Shown here: positions 17,589-28,242 of the stretch, piece by piece
Position numbering within the stretch: position 1 is the first letter of the stretch
How the letters are laid out: every line of letters begins with the position of its first letter
Notes under the pieces: generated by a model
The model's database searches: none
What the model saw: only the letters and a program-made list of their open reading frames with translations
Told to the model about the DNA's origin: nothing
Position numbers and translations under genes: made by a program
NCBI GenBank assembly: GCA_019637265.1
Contig: JAHBVY010000002.1
Coordinates: 806,001 to 870,000, forward strand
Length of the DNA stretch: 64,000 nt
DNA from: Polyangiaceae bacterium
Lineage (GTDB): Bacteria > Myxococcota_A > Polyangia > Polyangiales > Polyangiaceae
Direction: 5' to 3'

Positions 17589-20500
17589 CTACTGGATGCC
17601 GTACTGGCGGAGCCGCCGGTAGAATGTGCGCCGCGGCATCCCGAGCAGCTCCGCTGCCTTCACTCGGTTCCAGCTGCTCGCCTTGAGCGCCTGCAGGATG
17701 CGCTCGCGCTCATCGAGGCGGTGCTGGCTGAAGGTGCTCTTCGCGCTCGCGGAGCCGCTCGATGACGAGCTGCTGCGGCTGGTGGTGGTGGTGGTGGTCA
17801 GGGTGCTGAACAATGCGGCGCCCGCGCGGCCATCCGGCAGATCGAGATCGCCCTCCTCCACCTCGGGCTTCTCCCCGAGCACCCAAGCGTTCAAGAGCAC
17901 GTGCTCCAGCTGCCGCACGTTGCCGGGCCAATGGTAGCCGCGGAGGCGCTTCATCGCCTCACGCGAGACGGCCTTCTTCTCGCGCTTGTAGCGCGCCGCG
18001 AACAGCCCAAAGAAGTGGTCCACCAGCTGGGGGATGTCCTCCGTCCGCTCCCGGAGCGGCGGGATGTGCACCTCCACCACGTGGATACGGTAGAATAAAT
18101 CCTCGCGGAAAGTGCCCTCCTCCACCATCGCCTGCAGGTCGCGGTTGGTGGCGCAGACCACGCGGACGTCCACCTCCTGCTCCACCGCGCCGCCCACCGG
18201 CCGCACCTTGCGCTCTTGCAGCACCCGGAGCAGGCCCGCCTGCATGCGGTGAGGCATCTCACCTATTTCGTCGAGCAAGAGCGAGCCGCCGTCCGCCTCC
18301 CGGAACAGGCCCTTGCGGTCGCGGTCGGCGCCGGTGAACGCGCCGCGCACGTGACCGAACAGCTCACCTTCCAGCAGGTGCTCCGGGATGGCCCCGCAGT
18401 TCACGCCCAAGAACGCCTGCTTCGCGCGCCCCCCCGCTTGATGGATCGCGCGCGCGACCACCTCTTTACCGGTGCCGCTCTCACCGGTGATGAGCACCGG
18501 CACGTCGGTGCCCTTCACGCGCTCGATCAGCGAGTACACGCGGCGCATCGCGCGGCTCGTCCCCACGAGCCCCATGTAGCCGAAGTGCCCGTACAGCGTC
18601 TCCTGGACGTCCTTCAGCTTGCGCCGCGTGAGGCGCAGGCGCTCGGTGCGCTGCTCCAATAGCTCGCGGAGCCGCGCCTGGGCCTCGCGGAGCTGCGCGT
18701 TGCTCTGCTCGAGCGCCTCGGCGCGCGCCTGGTTCTCACGCAGCAGCCGGGTGAACTCGAGCGCGATCGCCGCTTGATCACCGAAGGCCGAGAGCGTCGC
18801 GAGCTCCGCCTCGAAGCGCTCCCCAGCGCGCTGCCGGGTCTCCACGTACAGCGCGCCGATCGGCTCGCCCCCCGGCGCGAAGATGGGGACACACGCCACC
18901 GCCTGGAGCGAGAGCTGGTGCACCGAGGCGTAACCCTGCATGCGCGAATCGTCGCGCGCGCTGGTGGTGACCAAGGGCGCGCCACTGTCTATCACCTGGC
19001 GCGCCACCCCCCGCGAGAACTCCGCGTGCGATGGATCGCCTGCGCTGGTGCGCGAGGTGTGGGTGCTGAGCGAGCCGTCCGGCTCCACCAAGATCAAGTA
19101 GCCGCGCTCCGCCTGCACCAGCGCCACGGCGTGGGAGGTGATGCGCGCCGCGAGCTGACTCAAGTCGCGCTCACGAGCGAGGCTCGCGTTCACCTCGAGC
19201 AGGTGCGCCAGGCGCTGCTCGAGCGGCGTGCTGGTGAAGCCGCTGATCACCGAGCGCTCCCCGAAGGGAGGGAGCGGCGCCACGCGCGGCTGGAAGCCCG
19301 CGAGCTCCGTGCGGCTCAGCGCCGCGGAGTCGCGCTCCGCGCGGCTCTTCAGCGCGCGGCGCCGCGAGTCGTTCCAGTACACCTCGCGCAAGTCGCGCGG
19401 CAGCCGCGCGGCGATCCCCTCCAAGACGTCGAGCGCCTCCTCACGGTAACGGCGCGCGGCCGTCGGCCGCTCGGAGGCCTCGGCGGCGTCCGCCAAGGCC
19501 TCCAGCGCGCGCCACACCCACTCCTTCTGCCCCGCCTCCTTCGCCTTCGCGAGCGCCTCCGCCCCCAGCTCCTGCGCGCGCGCCTCGTCCCCCATGACCC
19601 AAGCGACGCGGCTCGCCGCCAGCAGCCGTAAAGGACGATGAGCTGACGAGCCAGCGAGCGCCTCATCCGCCTGCGCCAGGCCGCGCCGCAGCTCCTCCAG
19701 ATCGGGCGTCGCCAAGCGACTGGCGACGAGCAGCCCCTCGAGCAGCGCCTCCGCCGCGTCGATGCTGCGCCCCATCGCGTCGTAGGCGGCGGCGCTCGCC
19801 TCGTACAGCCGCACCGCGCGCTCGAGCTGCCCCACGCGGCTCGCCAGCTCCGCCTGGAGGCCCGAGAGCTGCGCGTTGAGCATCGGCGGCAGGCTCTCGC
19901 GCTGCTCCTCCAAGAGCTCGATGCTCTCGCGAGCGCGCGCGACGCGCCCCAGGTAGAGATCCGTGTTGGCGAGGTTGAGCAGCGCGTTGCGCGTCGTAGA
20001 ACGTCGCCCTGACCTTCGCCCCAAGTCCACCGCCGCCTCGAAGCGCTGCACCGCGCCCGCGATGTCACCGCTCACCTTGAGGAGGCCCGCCAGGTTCAGC
20101 TGCGCGGTGCTGAGCAGCCCGGCGTCCCCCGCGCGCTCACCCGCTACGATGCACTGCTCGTAGGCCTCGCGCGCGTCATCGATGCGATCCGCCCGCTGCA
20201 GCACGAGGCCGCGCGAGACGAGGGCCACCGCCTCCACCCGCGGCGCGCCCGCCTCCCGCGCGCGCGCGACGGCGCGCTCGAAGCTCGCGAGCGCCGCCTC
20301 GGTGTTGCCGAGGTAGGCGTCGCCCAAGCCGTGGAACGCCAGCGCCTCGGCGCCGAGCGCCCCTGGGTCCTCCGTGAGCGGCGCCAGCACCGTGAGCGCG
20401 CGCGCGTAGTCACCGGTGGAGACGTAAGCGCGCCCCACGTAGAGCCGCCACAGCGCGGCCTCGGGCGTGCCCTGCGCGGAGCGCGCGAGCTCACTCACCT

Positions 20501-22088
20501 GTTGGAGGCGCGCCAGCGCCGCCGGCGCGTCCCCCAAGCCCAGCTCGAGGCGCGCCCACAAGGTCTCGATCCCCAGGCGCCGCGCGTCGTCCCCCTGCGC
20601 TGGCACCGCTTCGAGCGCGGCGCGCGTGTCGTCGAAGCGACCGCGCTCGAGGTAGTAGCTCGCGCGTTGGTAAGGCTCACTGGGTACCTCCGAGCTCGAC
20701 ACCTCCCCCGCCAGCGCGCGATCGACGTCCGCCTCCGAGGCGATCGGCTGCGCCGCGAGCGTCTCCATCAACCCCCGGAGCGCGCCGGGGCGCCCGCCCC
20801 CCGCGGCGACGACGTAAGCCAGGAGCCGCCCCGTGAGCGACGGCATCGCGCGCCGCACGAGCTCCTCCGAGGCGCGCGCCGTGAGCGGCGGCACCTCGAA
20901 GCGCTGCGCGCCGGTGCCGAGCGCCGAGTCGCCCGCCAGCACGAGCCGCGCGCCCGCCTCCGCCAGCTCCTTCACGAGGCGCGTCCCCTCCTTCGCCAGC
21001 CGGTGCGCGTCGTCCACCAAGATCACGACGCCGGTGCGATCGCGGAACTCCTCGAGCTCCGCCTCCACGGCGCCGTCATCGGCCACGACTTCGTCATCTA
21101 ACCAGACGACCGCGCGCCCCTCCACGCCGAGCGACCACGCCAAGCGCCGCAGGAGCACGCTGCGCCCGGAGCCGAGCGGCCCTTCGAGCACCAGCCGACC
21201 CCCACGCGGCAGCGCGCGCACCGCGCGCTGGAGCTGCTCCGCCGTGGCGTCGATGCCCACCACGGGCCACAGCTCACGGCGCACGCTCGCGACCGCCCCC
21301 GGCTTCGCGCCGAGGGCGCGCCGCACCGCCGTCGCCAGCTCATCCACCGACGGGTGACGCTCCGTGGGCTCCGCCGCGGTGGCGCGCTGCACCACCTCGC
21401 TCAGCTCCCGGCGGGCGCGTGAGCCGAGCGACTCCTTCGCCGCGCTCGCCAGCGTGTCGGCGAGGGTCACCCCCAGGGCGTACACTTCCGCGCGCACCGT
21501 GAGCGGCTGCCCCGCGAGCAGCTCGGGCGCAGCGTAGCGCGGCGTGAGCCCCTCCGGGCGCGTCCCCGACTCACGCCAGGGCGCGGCCAAACCCAAATCC
21601 ACCAGGGTGGCATCGCCCTGATCACTGACGATGATGTTGTGCGGCTTCACGTCGCCGTGGAGCAACCCCGCGCGGTGCACCAGGGTCAGCTGATCGGCGG
21701 CGTGCGTCAGCGCGAGCAGCGCGCGCTCGGCGTCACCGCTCAAGATCAGCGCGTTCAGGCTCTGACCCTCCACCAGCTCGCGGAGCATGAACGGGCGCCC
21801 GCTGCCGGCGAGCCTGCCGAAGCGCGACACGCGCGGCACCCCGAGCCCCTCCAAGCCGCTCAGCGCCACCGCCTCGCGCACCAGCGCCCCCATCTCGCGC
21901 TCGGTCGCGGTGGGCGAGAGCATCTTCAGCGCCAGGCGCTCGCCGGTGTGGCGATCGCGCACCGCCCACACCTCACCACCACCCCCTTCCCCCAGGCGTG
22001 AGAGCGGCTCGTAGCGCGCGGGTAACTTGAGCTCCGAGGAGGCGCCCGGAGCCGCGGCGCCCTCCTGACTAGCTCCCTCCGAGCTCAC
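17589..22088 (-). CDS. Ser/Thr kinase - ATPase - TPR - GAF - sigma-54 activator fusion
   Basis: A single 1499-residue protein joins an N-terminal Hanks-type kinase, an ATPase, a TPR region, GAF and a sigma-54 activator. The kinase (about 25-260) has GEGGGGEVWAV, ALK at 53-55, HGDVKPHN at 144-151 and DLG in place of DFG. The ATPase-like P-loop is GPLGSGRSVLL near 303. Helical TPRs span about 470-930 and a GAF domain about 945-1100, followed by a coiled coil. The sigma-54 AAA+ domain starts near 1174 (TGESGTGKE, GAFTGA, GGSLLLDEI), a Ser/Thr-rich linker follows, and a Fis-type HTH ends it (WNRVKAAELLGMPRRTFYRRL). The front half resembles kinase-ATPase-TPR-GAF signalling proteins. It probably integrates a signal and activates sigma-54 promoters directly. 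The GTG start overlaps the upstream gene stop as GTGA. Confidence 0.92.
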   Translation of the reverse strand: MSSEGASQEGAAAPGASSELKLPARYEPLSRLGEGGGGEVWAVRDRHTGERLALKMLSPTATEREMGALVREAVALSGLEGLGVPRVSRFGRLAGSGRPFMLRELVEGQSLNALILSGDAERALLALTHAADQLTLVHRAGLLHGDVKPHNIIVSDQGDATLVDLGLAAPWRESGTRPEGLTPRYAAPELLAGQPLTVRAEVYALGVTLADTLASAAKESLGSRARRELSEVVQRATAAEPTERHPSVDELATAVRRALGAKPGAVASVRRELWPVVGIDATAEQLQRAVRALPRGGRLVLEGPLGSGRSVLLRRLAWSLGVEGRAVVWLDDEVVADDGAVEAELEEFRDRTGVVILVDDAHRLAKEGTRLVKELAEAGARLVLAGDSALGTGAQRFEVPPLTARASEELVRRAMPSLTGRLLAYVVAAGGGRPGALRGLMETLAAQPIASEADVDRALAGEVSSSEVPSEPYQRASYYLERGRFDDTRAALEAVPAQGDDARRLGIETLWARLELGLGDAPAALARLQQVSELARSAQGTPEAALWRLYVGRAYVSTGDYARALTVLAPLTEDPGALGAEALAFHGLGDAYLGNTEAALASFERAVARAREAGAPRVEAVALVSRGLVLQRADRIDDAREAYEQCIVAGERAGDAGLLSTAQLNLAGLLKVSGDIAGAVQRFEAAVDLGRRSGRRSTTRNALLNLANTDLYLGRVARARESIELLEEQRESLPPMLNAQLSGLQAELASRVGQLERAVRLYEASAAAYDAMGRSIDAAEALLEGLLVASRLATPDLEELRRGLAQADEALAGSSAHRPLRLLAASRVAWVMGDEARAQELGAEALAKAKEAGQKEWVWRALEALADAAEASERPTAARRYREEALDVLEGIAARLPRDLREVYWNDSRRRALKSRAERDSAALSRTELAGFQPRVAPLPPFGERSVISGFTSTPLEQRLAHLLEVNASLARERDLSQLAARITSHAVALVQAERGYLILVEPDGSLSTHTSRTSAGDPSHAEFSRGVARQVIDSGAPLVTTSARDDSRMQGYASVHQLSLQAVACVPIFAPGGEPIGALYVETRQRAGERFEAELATLSAFGDQAAIALEFTRLLRENQARAEALEQSNAQLREAQARLRELLEQRTERLRLTRRKLKDVQETLYGHFGYMGLVGTSRAMRRVYSLIERVKGTDVPVLITGESGTGKEVVARAIHQAGGRAKQAFLGVNCGAIPEHLLEGELFGHVRGAFTGADRDRKGLFREADGGSLLLDEIGEMPHRMQAGLLRVLQERKVRPVGGAVEQEVDVRVVCATNRDLQAMVEEGTFREDLFYRIHVVEVHIPPLRERTEDIPQLVDHFFGLFAARYKREKKAVSREAMKRLRGYHWPGNVRQLEHVLLNAWVLGEKPEVEEGDLDLPDGRAGAALFSTLTTTTTTSRSSSSSSGSASAKSTFSQHRLDERERILQALKASSWNRVKAAELLGMPRRTFYRRLRQYGIQ

Positions 22089-22990
22089 AGCCCGTAGTCA
22101 GCCCCGAGCCCCACGAAGAAGCCGCTGGTGCCGAAGCCGAGATCGAGGCGCGCCACGAAGCTCTTCGCCGGCTTGAACCGGAGCCCCGTCTGGAGCGCGA
22201 GCCACGGGAACACGATCGGCTTGCCGCCGCCGTCCGCCCACGACGGCTCGCTGTAGCTGCCGTAGTGGTCGTTGTCGTCGCCGCAGAACTCCGGGTCCGG
22301 ATCACCAGGGCCGGTGCAGCGCTGGTAATCGCCCGAGCCGCCCGGGCCTGGGTAAGCCTGCACGCGGTTCAGGTCGCCGAACATGAAGCCGAGCCCCACG
22401 CCGGCGCCGTAGTTGAGCGAGAACGCCGGCGTGAACTCCTGAGACCACAAGAAATCCGAGGTGATGTAGAGCGCCTTGAGCTTGCTGTTGACGATCTCCC
22501 AGGCCTTCTCGGTATCGCTGGTGGACTTGAAGGGGGTGTCGTCCATCGCGTAGTTCGCGAGCCAGAGCCCGAAGTTGTACTCGAAGCCGTCCTTGCGGAT
22601 CGCGAACTCGGGGCCGCCCGAGTGCACCACCACGGTGCGCCCGCCGTCGCCGAACAGGTTGACCATGAACTTGGGGATGATGATCGTCCGGTAACGCAGC
22701 CCGACGAAGTAGTAAGTCTTACCGGGCAGCTCCAGGGCCGAGTCGCCGTGGTCAGGAGCCTCGACTAGCGGCGCCTCGTTTCCCTGCGGATCCAACGGCT
22801 CCGCCTCGGAGGCGCCGACCACCACCTCGGGCTCCGCGTCGCCGGACGCCTCGGGCGTTGGATCCACTCCAGGCGCGGCGGGTGTCGGATCCACCCCCGG
22901 CGCGGCCTCATCCGCGGGTTGTGCGGCGGCGACCCCCGCTCGAAGCATGAACGCACACAGGGCAAAGCTAAGGGCGAAGCGTGGTGACAT
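22085..22990 (-). CDS. predicted outer-membrane beta-barrel protein
   Basis: The 301-residue product has a cleavable signal peptide (MSPRFALSFALCAFMLRAG then VAAAQP), a Pro/Glu linker with GVDPTPAAPGVDPTPE repeats, and from about residue 90 alternating aromatic/hydrophobic strands (YYFVGLRYRTIIIPKFMVNLF, FSLNYGAGVGLGFMFGDLN) ending in a glycine-rich barrel-like segment. The start ATG at 22990 has GGAGAG upstream. Its stop overlaps the start of the kinase-activator gene, so the two are translated together and probably work in one response. Confidence 0.72.
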   Translation of the reverse strand: MSPRFALSFALCAFMLRAGVAAAQPADEAAPGVDPTPAAPGVDPTPEASGDAEPEVVVGASEAEPLDPQGNEAPLVEAPDHGDSALELPGKTYYFVGLRYRTIIIPKFMVNLFGDGGRTVVVHSGGPEFAIRKDGFEYNFGLWLANYAMDDTPFKSTSDTEKAWEIVNSKLKALYITSDFLWSQEFTPAFSLNYGAGVGLGFMFGDLNRVQAYPGPGGSGDYQRCTGPGDPDPEFCGDDNDHYGSYSEPSWADGGGKPIVFPWLALQTGLRFKPAKSFVARLDLGFGTSGFFVGLGADYGL

Positions 22991-23064
22991 GCGTCTCTCC
23001 TGAGTTCGAAAAGCGGCGCTCGGTGCCTGCCTACGAGGCAGCATGTGCCACTCGAGCGGCCCGA

Positions 23065-23080
23065 GTGTGCCATGGCACAC
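23065..23080. promoter_or_regulatory. 16-base perfect palindrome, candidate operator
   Basis: GTGTGCCATGGCACAC lies in the divergent spacer between 22990 and the hydrolase gene. Related half-sites GTGCCA (23045-23050) and TGGCACAC (23205-23212) flank it. The regulator is unknown. Confidence 0.45.
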
Positions 23081-23203
23081 CTCGCGAGGGTAGAGGGCGC
23101 ATGGGTTTCAGCGCGACGCGCTCGAGGGGTGACTCGAGGCGACACACGCCGCGATTCGCCGCGCCCGACGCGGCCAAGCGAGCGAAGCCACGCGGCTTAC
23201 TTG

Positions 23204-24355
23204 ATGGCACACTGGAGCCTCCATGCGGCTCGTTGCCTCGCCAAGCCCCCAACCCTGGAGCCGCCTCGCGTGATCTTGGACGCCAGCGTGGTGGAGCAGG
23301 CCATCGACGTGGGCGCGCCGAAGGCGTGGTTCGTCAAGCAGCTGATCATGACCCGTGAGGGCAGCACGCCGCTGTCCATGGTGCGCAAGCGCGCGGCGGT
23401 GAGCGCACCGACCGGCGCCGCCACGGAGGCGCTCGCCAAGCCGTGTCGCGCCGCCCTGTTGCTCATCCACGGTTACGGACAGAACCGCTACGCGTGGCAC
23501 TTGCCGTCGCGCAGCATGGCGAACCACCTGGCGGCGGCGGGCTACGACGTCTTCAACGTGGACTTGCGCGGCCACGGTCGCAGTGAGCGCCTGGGAGCGC
23601 GCCTGCCAGAGCGCGTCGAGCAGTTCGTTCAGGAAGACTTACCAGCGGCGATGGCGAGCGTGCATCGCCTGAGCGGCCACTCGAAGATCTACCTGGTGGG
23701 GCACTCGCTCGGCGGGCTGTGCGCTTACGGCGTCGCGGCGTCGCGCCCCGAGCAGGTGGCCGGCGTGGTGAGCATCGGCTCGCCGTATCACTTCACGCGC
23801 GGCACCCGGGTGCTCGCGGGTTTGGCGGACGCCTTCCTCGCGCTGGACAGGCGGCTCGGTGTCCCCGACATCGCGATCCCGGCGCGCTGGTATGGGCGCT
23901 TCGTGGGTCATGGGCAGCGCATGGTGAACAGCCGCTTGTACCCGGTGCCGCTCCGCGGCTTCCTGCGCGGCTCCATGGAGCGCGAGGTGCTGCGCGAGCA
24001 CATGGCGCTGGCGATGGATCAAGGCAGCGTCGTCACCATGCGCGCGCTGTTCGCTTGGGGCGCGGAGTCACGCGCCTCGAGCACCACGCCGCTGTTCGGG
24101 CTGACGGAGCGCTTCGAGGGCCTCGACCTGCCGCTGCTCATCATCGCGGGCACCAGCGATGATTTGGCGCCGCCCCCGTCCGTCAAACCGGCTTACGAAC
24201 GCTCTCGCGCCCAGGATCGCAGCTACCGAGAGCTGCCCTTCGGCCACATCGACCTCCTGGTCGGCCGCGACGCGCCCCGCTTCGTGTGGCCCCTGGTGGA
24301 GCGCTGGATAGCCCGCCGCCTGAGCGCGCCGGAGCCCATCGCCCAGAGCGCCTAA
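23204..24355 (+). CDS. alpha/beta hydrolase
   Basis: The product (383 residues from ATG 23204; GTG 23270 is an alternative with GGAG nine bases before it) has the alpha/beta hydrolase fold: oxyanion segment LLLIHGYGQNRYAWHLPS, FNVDLRGHGRSE, and nucleophile elbow VGHSLGG. The acid is likely in AGTSDDLAPPPSVKP and the histidine in LPFGHIDLLVG. It may act as an esterase or lipase on an unknown substrate. The gene is divergent from the outer-membrane/kinase pair, with a palindrome between them. Its stop overlaps the stop of the convergent gene at 24352. Confidence 0.85.
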   Translation: MAHWSLHAARCLAKPPTLEPPRVILDASVVEQAIDVGAPKAWFVKQLIMTREGSTPLSMVRKRAAVSAPTGAATEALAKPCRAALLLIHGYGQNRYAWHLPSRSMANHLAAAGYDVFNVDLRGHGRSERLGARLPERVEQFVQEDLPAAMASVHRLSGHSKIYLVGHSLGGLCAYGVAASRPEQVAGVVSIGSPYHFTRGTRVLAGLADAFLALDRRLGVPDIAIPARWYGRFVGHGQRMVNSRLYPVPLRGFLRGSMEREVLREHMALAMDQGSVVTMRALFAWGAESRASSTTPLFGLTERFEGLDLPLLIIAGTSDDLAPPPSVKPAYERSRAQDRSYRELPFGHIDLLVGRDAPRFVWPLVERWIARRLSAPEPIAQSA

Positions 24356-24612
24356 CGCGCCTTCAGCCGCTCGATCTCCGCCTCGAGCTTCTTCACTCGG
24401 CGCTGCAGATCCTTATGCTCAGTCTCGCTGACTAGCCGCATCATCTTGGCGAAGCGCTCGGTCTGCTCCTCCGTGAAGGTGTTCACCTTCCCCGGCACCT
24501 GCACCACCGTCATCATCGCCTTCATGAACTGCTCGTTCTGCATCAGCTTGAGCACCCGGGGGTCCCCCATCAGCTCCAGCCCCTTCTTGCGGACGGTGTC
24601 TTTCAGGCTCAT
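24352..24612 (-). CDS. small helical coiled-coil protein, unknown function
   Basis: The 86-residue product starts MSLKDTVRKKGLELMGDPRV and ends in a leucine-rich charged helix (HKDLQRRVKKLEAEIERLKAR) that should form a coiled coil. There is no signal peptide or membrane segment. The middle EEQTERFAKMMRLVSETE is also helical. Its length and shape recall phasin-like or cytoplasmic regulatory proteins, but no family is recognised. The ATG at 24612 gives a plausible start; upstream in-frame extension is unconvincing. Its TAG overlaps the hydrolase TAA on the other strand. Confidence 0.7.
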   Translation of the reverse strand: MSLKDTVRKKGLELMGDPRVLKLMQNEQFMKAMMTVVQVPGKVNTFTEEQTERFAKMMRLVSETEHKDLQRRVKKLEAEIERLKAR

Positions 24613-24992
24613 CGAAGCCCGGTTTAGCCGCCGCGCGCCGACAAAGCCAGCGCGAGCGCTGGACGAGGCGCGGCCTGGCTCCGGGTGGACCGGCCCGCAG
24701 AGCCGCACGACTCGGTGCCGTCCAACCGGCTCTTCAACGCCGCCCGGAAACTGGAGGCGTTCTTCAAGGACGCGTGGATCCTGTCGTGAGGTCGAGGACC
24801 GTGACCACAGCGCCACCCACGGCGAAAACAGCGTCCTCCGGAGGCTCACGTGGGGCACTAGGAGGGAGTGAACCCCCAACCAAAGAACCCACCGGACATG
24901 GGCCTCGGCGCCAAGACCGGACTTTGCGGATGTCAGCGACGGTCGCACCCGCCGGGCTCGCCTTGGCGGCGGATGAGGGCTACCCTTGAGCC
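24613..24992. other. spacer with a coding-like remnant
   Basis: No intact gene is seen. It holds a short coding-like stretch (24685-24789), a partial GTGCCGTCCAACC match at 24713, and an AACCCCCAAC segment at 24871. Confidence 0.45.
24685..24789 (+). pseudogene. possible gene remnant, C-terminal-like fragment
   Basis: From GTG 24685 to TGA 24789 the frame reads DRPAEPHDSVPSNRLFNAAR and then KLEAFFKDAWILS with almost every codon ending in G or C. The open frame extends upstream only to a TAG near 24627. It looks like the 3' end of a lost gene, or a very small gene. The parent family is not recognised. Confidence 0.3.
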
Positions 24993-25643
24993 GTGGTGGT
25001 GCTTCGGGGGCAGCGAGCTGACGGGAGTAGCGGACGCTTGGGATCCGTCAGGTGCTCGCCCGTCGGGCGCCCCGCGGCTAGCTCGGGCAGCGTCGCGCTG
25101 ACGGCGCTCGTCCTGGCGCTCGTGGTCGCGGGCTGCTCCGGCTACGTGAAGCGCGGGAGCGCCCTGTACAGCGACGGCCGCTACATCGAGGCGGCGGAGG
25201 TGTTCGAGCGCACCGAAGATCGGCTCGCCACGGCCGACCCCCGCGAGCAGGCCGAGTACGGTTTGTACCGTGGGCTGACGTTACTGGTGCTGGGCGACGC
25301 CCAAGGCGCCGAGCGCTGGCTCCACTACGCCGCCGACCTCGAGCGCAGGAACCCTGGTGCCCTGCGCGCCCCGCGCCGCGCGCTGCTCGATCGCGCCTTC
25401 CAGGACCTCAGCCTCCGGCGCCAGCCCCCTGGGCCGCCACCAAACGCCCACGCCGCGCACGGTCCACCGCCACCTGGTGCGCCCCACGGCCCACCTCCGC
25501 ACGGTGCGCCGCCCCACGGCCCACCTCCACGACACTCCTTGGTGCCCCATCACCCGCCGCCACCTGGCCCACCGCACGGCCCCGCGCCGCGCGGCCCCGC
25601 GCCCCACGGTCCACCACAGCAGCCCCTGGCGCCTCAGCAGTAG
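24993..25643 (+). CDS. TPR-like lipoprotein with Pro/His-rich tail
   Basis: The 216-residue product has a lipoprotein signal ending ALVVAGCSGY, with an unusually long 47-residue leader from GTG 24993. The domain RGSALYSDGRYIEAAEVFER to FQDLSLRRQ aligns with the middle of the lipoprotein at 7536-8012, so they are paralogues. The tail is made of PHGPPP and APHGPP repeats rich in His and Pro, which could bind metal. TACCCT lies six bases before the GTG and no ribosome site is seen. Envelope location is inferred. Confidence 0.7.
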   Translation: MVVLRGQRADGSSGRLGSVRCSPVGRPAASSGSVALTALVLALVVAGCSGYVKRGSALYSDGRYIEAAEVFERTEDRLATADPREQAEYGLYRGLTLLVLGDAQGAERWLHYAADLERRNPGALRAPRRALLDRAFQDLSLRRQPPGPPPNAHAAHGPPPPGAPHGPPPHGAPPHGPPPRHSLVPHHPPPPGPPHGPAPRGPAPHGPPQQPLAPQQ

Positions 25644-25677
25644 CGCGCCTCGCTGGGCATCAGGTCACCTGACGAGC

Positions 25678-25696
25678 GGCGCCCATCGAGGGCGCC
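25678..25696. terminator. hairpin between convergent genes
   Basis: GGCGCCC and GGGCGCC form a perfect 7-base stem around ATCGA, one base from the prkA stop and 35 bases after the lipoprotein stop. There is no T-run, but the convergent position suits a bidirectional terminator. Confidence 0.5.
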
Positions 25697-25697
25697 G

Positions 25698-27782
<2,085 letters not shown>

Positions 27783-28242
27783 CTCGCGCTGCCTCCTCCG
27801 GAAAGCCTACGTCAACAACCAGCCGCGCGCCTCCCTAGGACGACAAACCAACCTCCGCCGCCTCACGCGCTTCCTCTGCAGATTCGTGAAGCGCGAGGGG
27901 TTTTGGGGGTTCGACTTCCTCTTTGCTGCACAAGGGAAGCATCCCAGAGGCGCCTTCAATGAATCGGGCGCCGCTGCGGTCACGGTCGTCGTCCTCATGG
28001 GAGTCTCCGTGCGTCCCTGAAGAGGGATATATGGTGCTTGGCGACCTTGGAGAGCTGGTTCGCCCCCGCTGAGCGGCGCCGCCCGTCACCGCGAGCCCAC
28101 CGCTCGGCCTGCGTCGCTTCGAACGGCCGAGTGACGAACCGGAGACGCCCCCGCGACATTCGAGCACCGCGAAGCGAGCGCCGCACCCCAAGCCACCACC
28201 CGACTGGGTTGGCCGTGCTAGTCCAAGCGCCGTCCGCTCCCC
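27783..28242. other. divergent spacer between prkA and ppk
   Basis: No convincing gene. It contains an 8-base inverted repeat CGCGCTTC/GAAGCGCG around 27867-27896 followed directly by a TTTTGGGGGTT copy of the dispersed repeat, and TATATC on the minus strand near 28030. Promoters for both flanking genes should lie here. Confidence 0.4.
27901..27911 (+). repeat. dispersed G-tract repeat copy
   Basis: TTTTGGGGGTT follows a small inverted repeat, as in the copy at 13991. It lacks the TTTGGC end and is therefore a partial copy. Confidence 0.5.
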
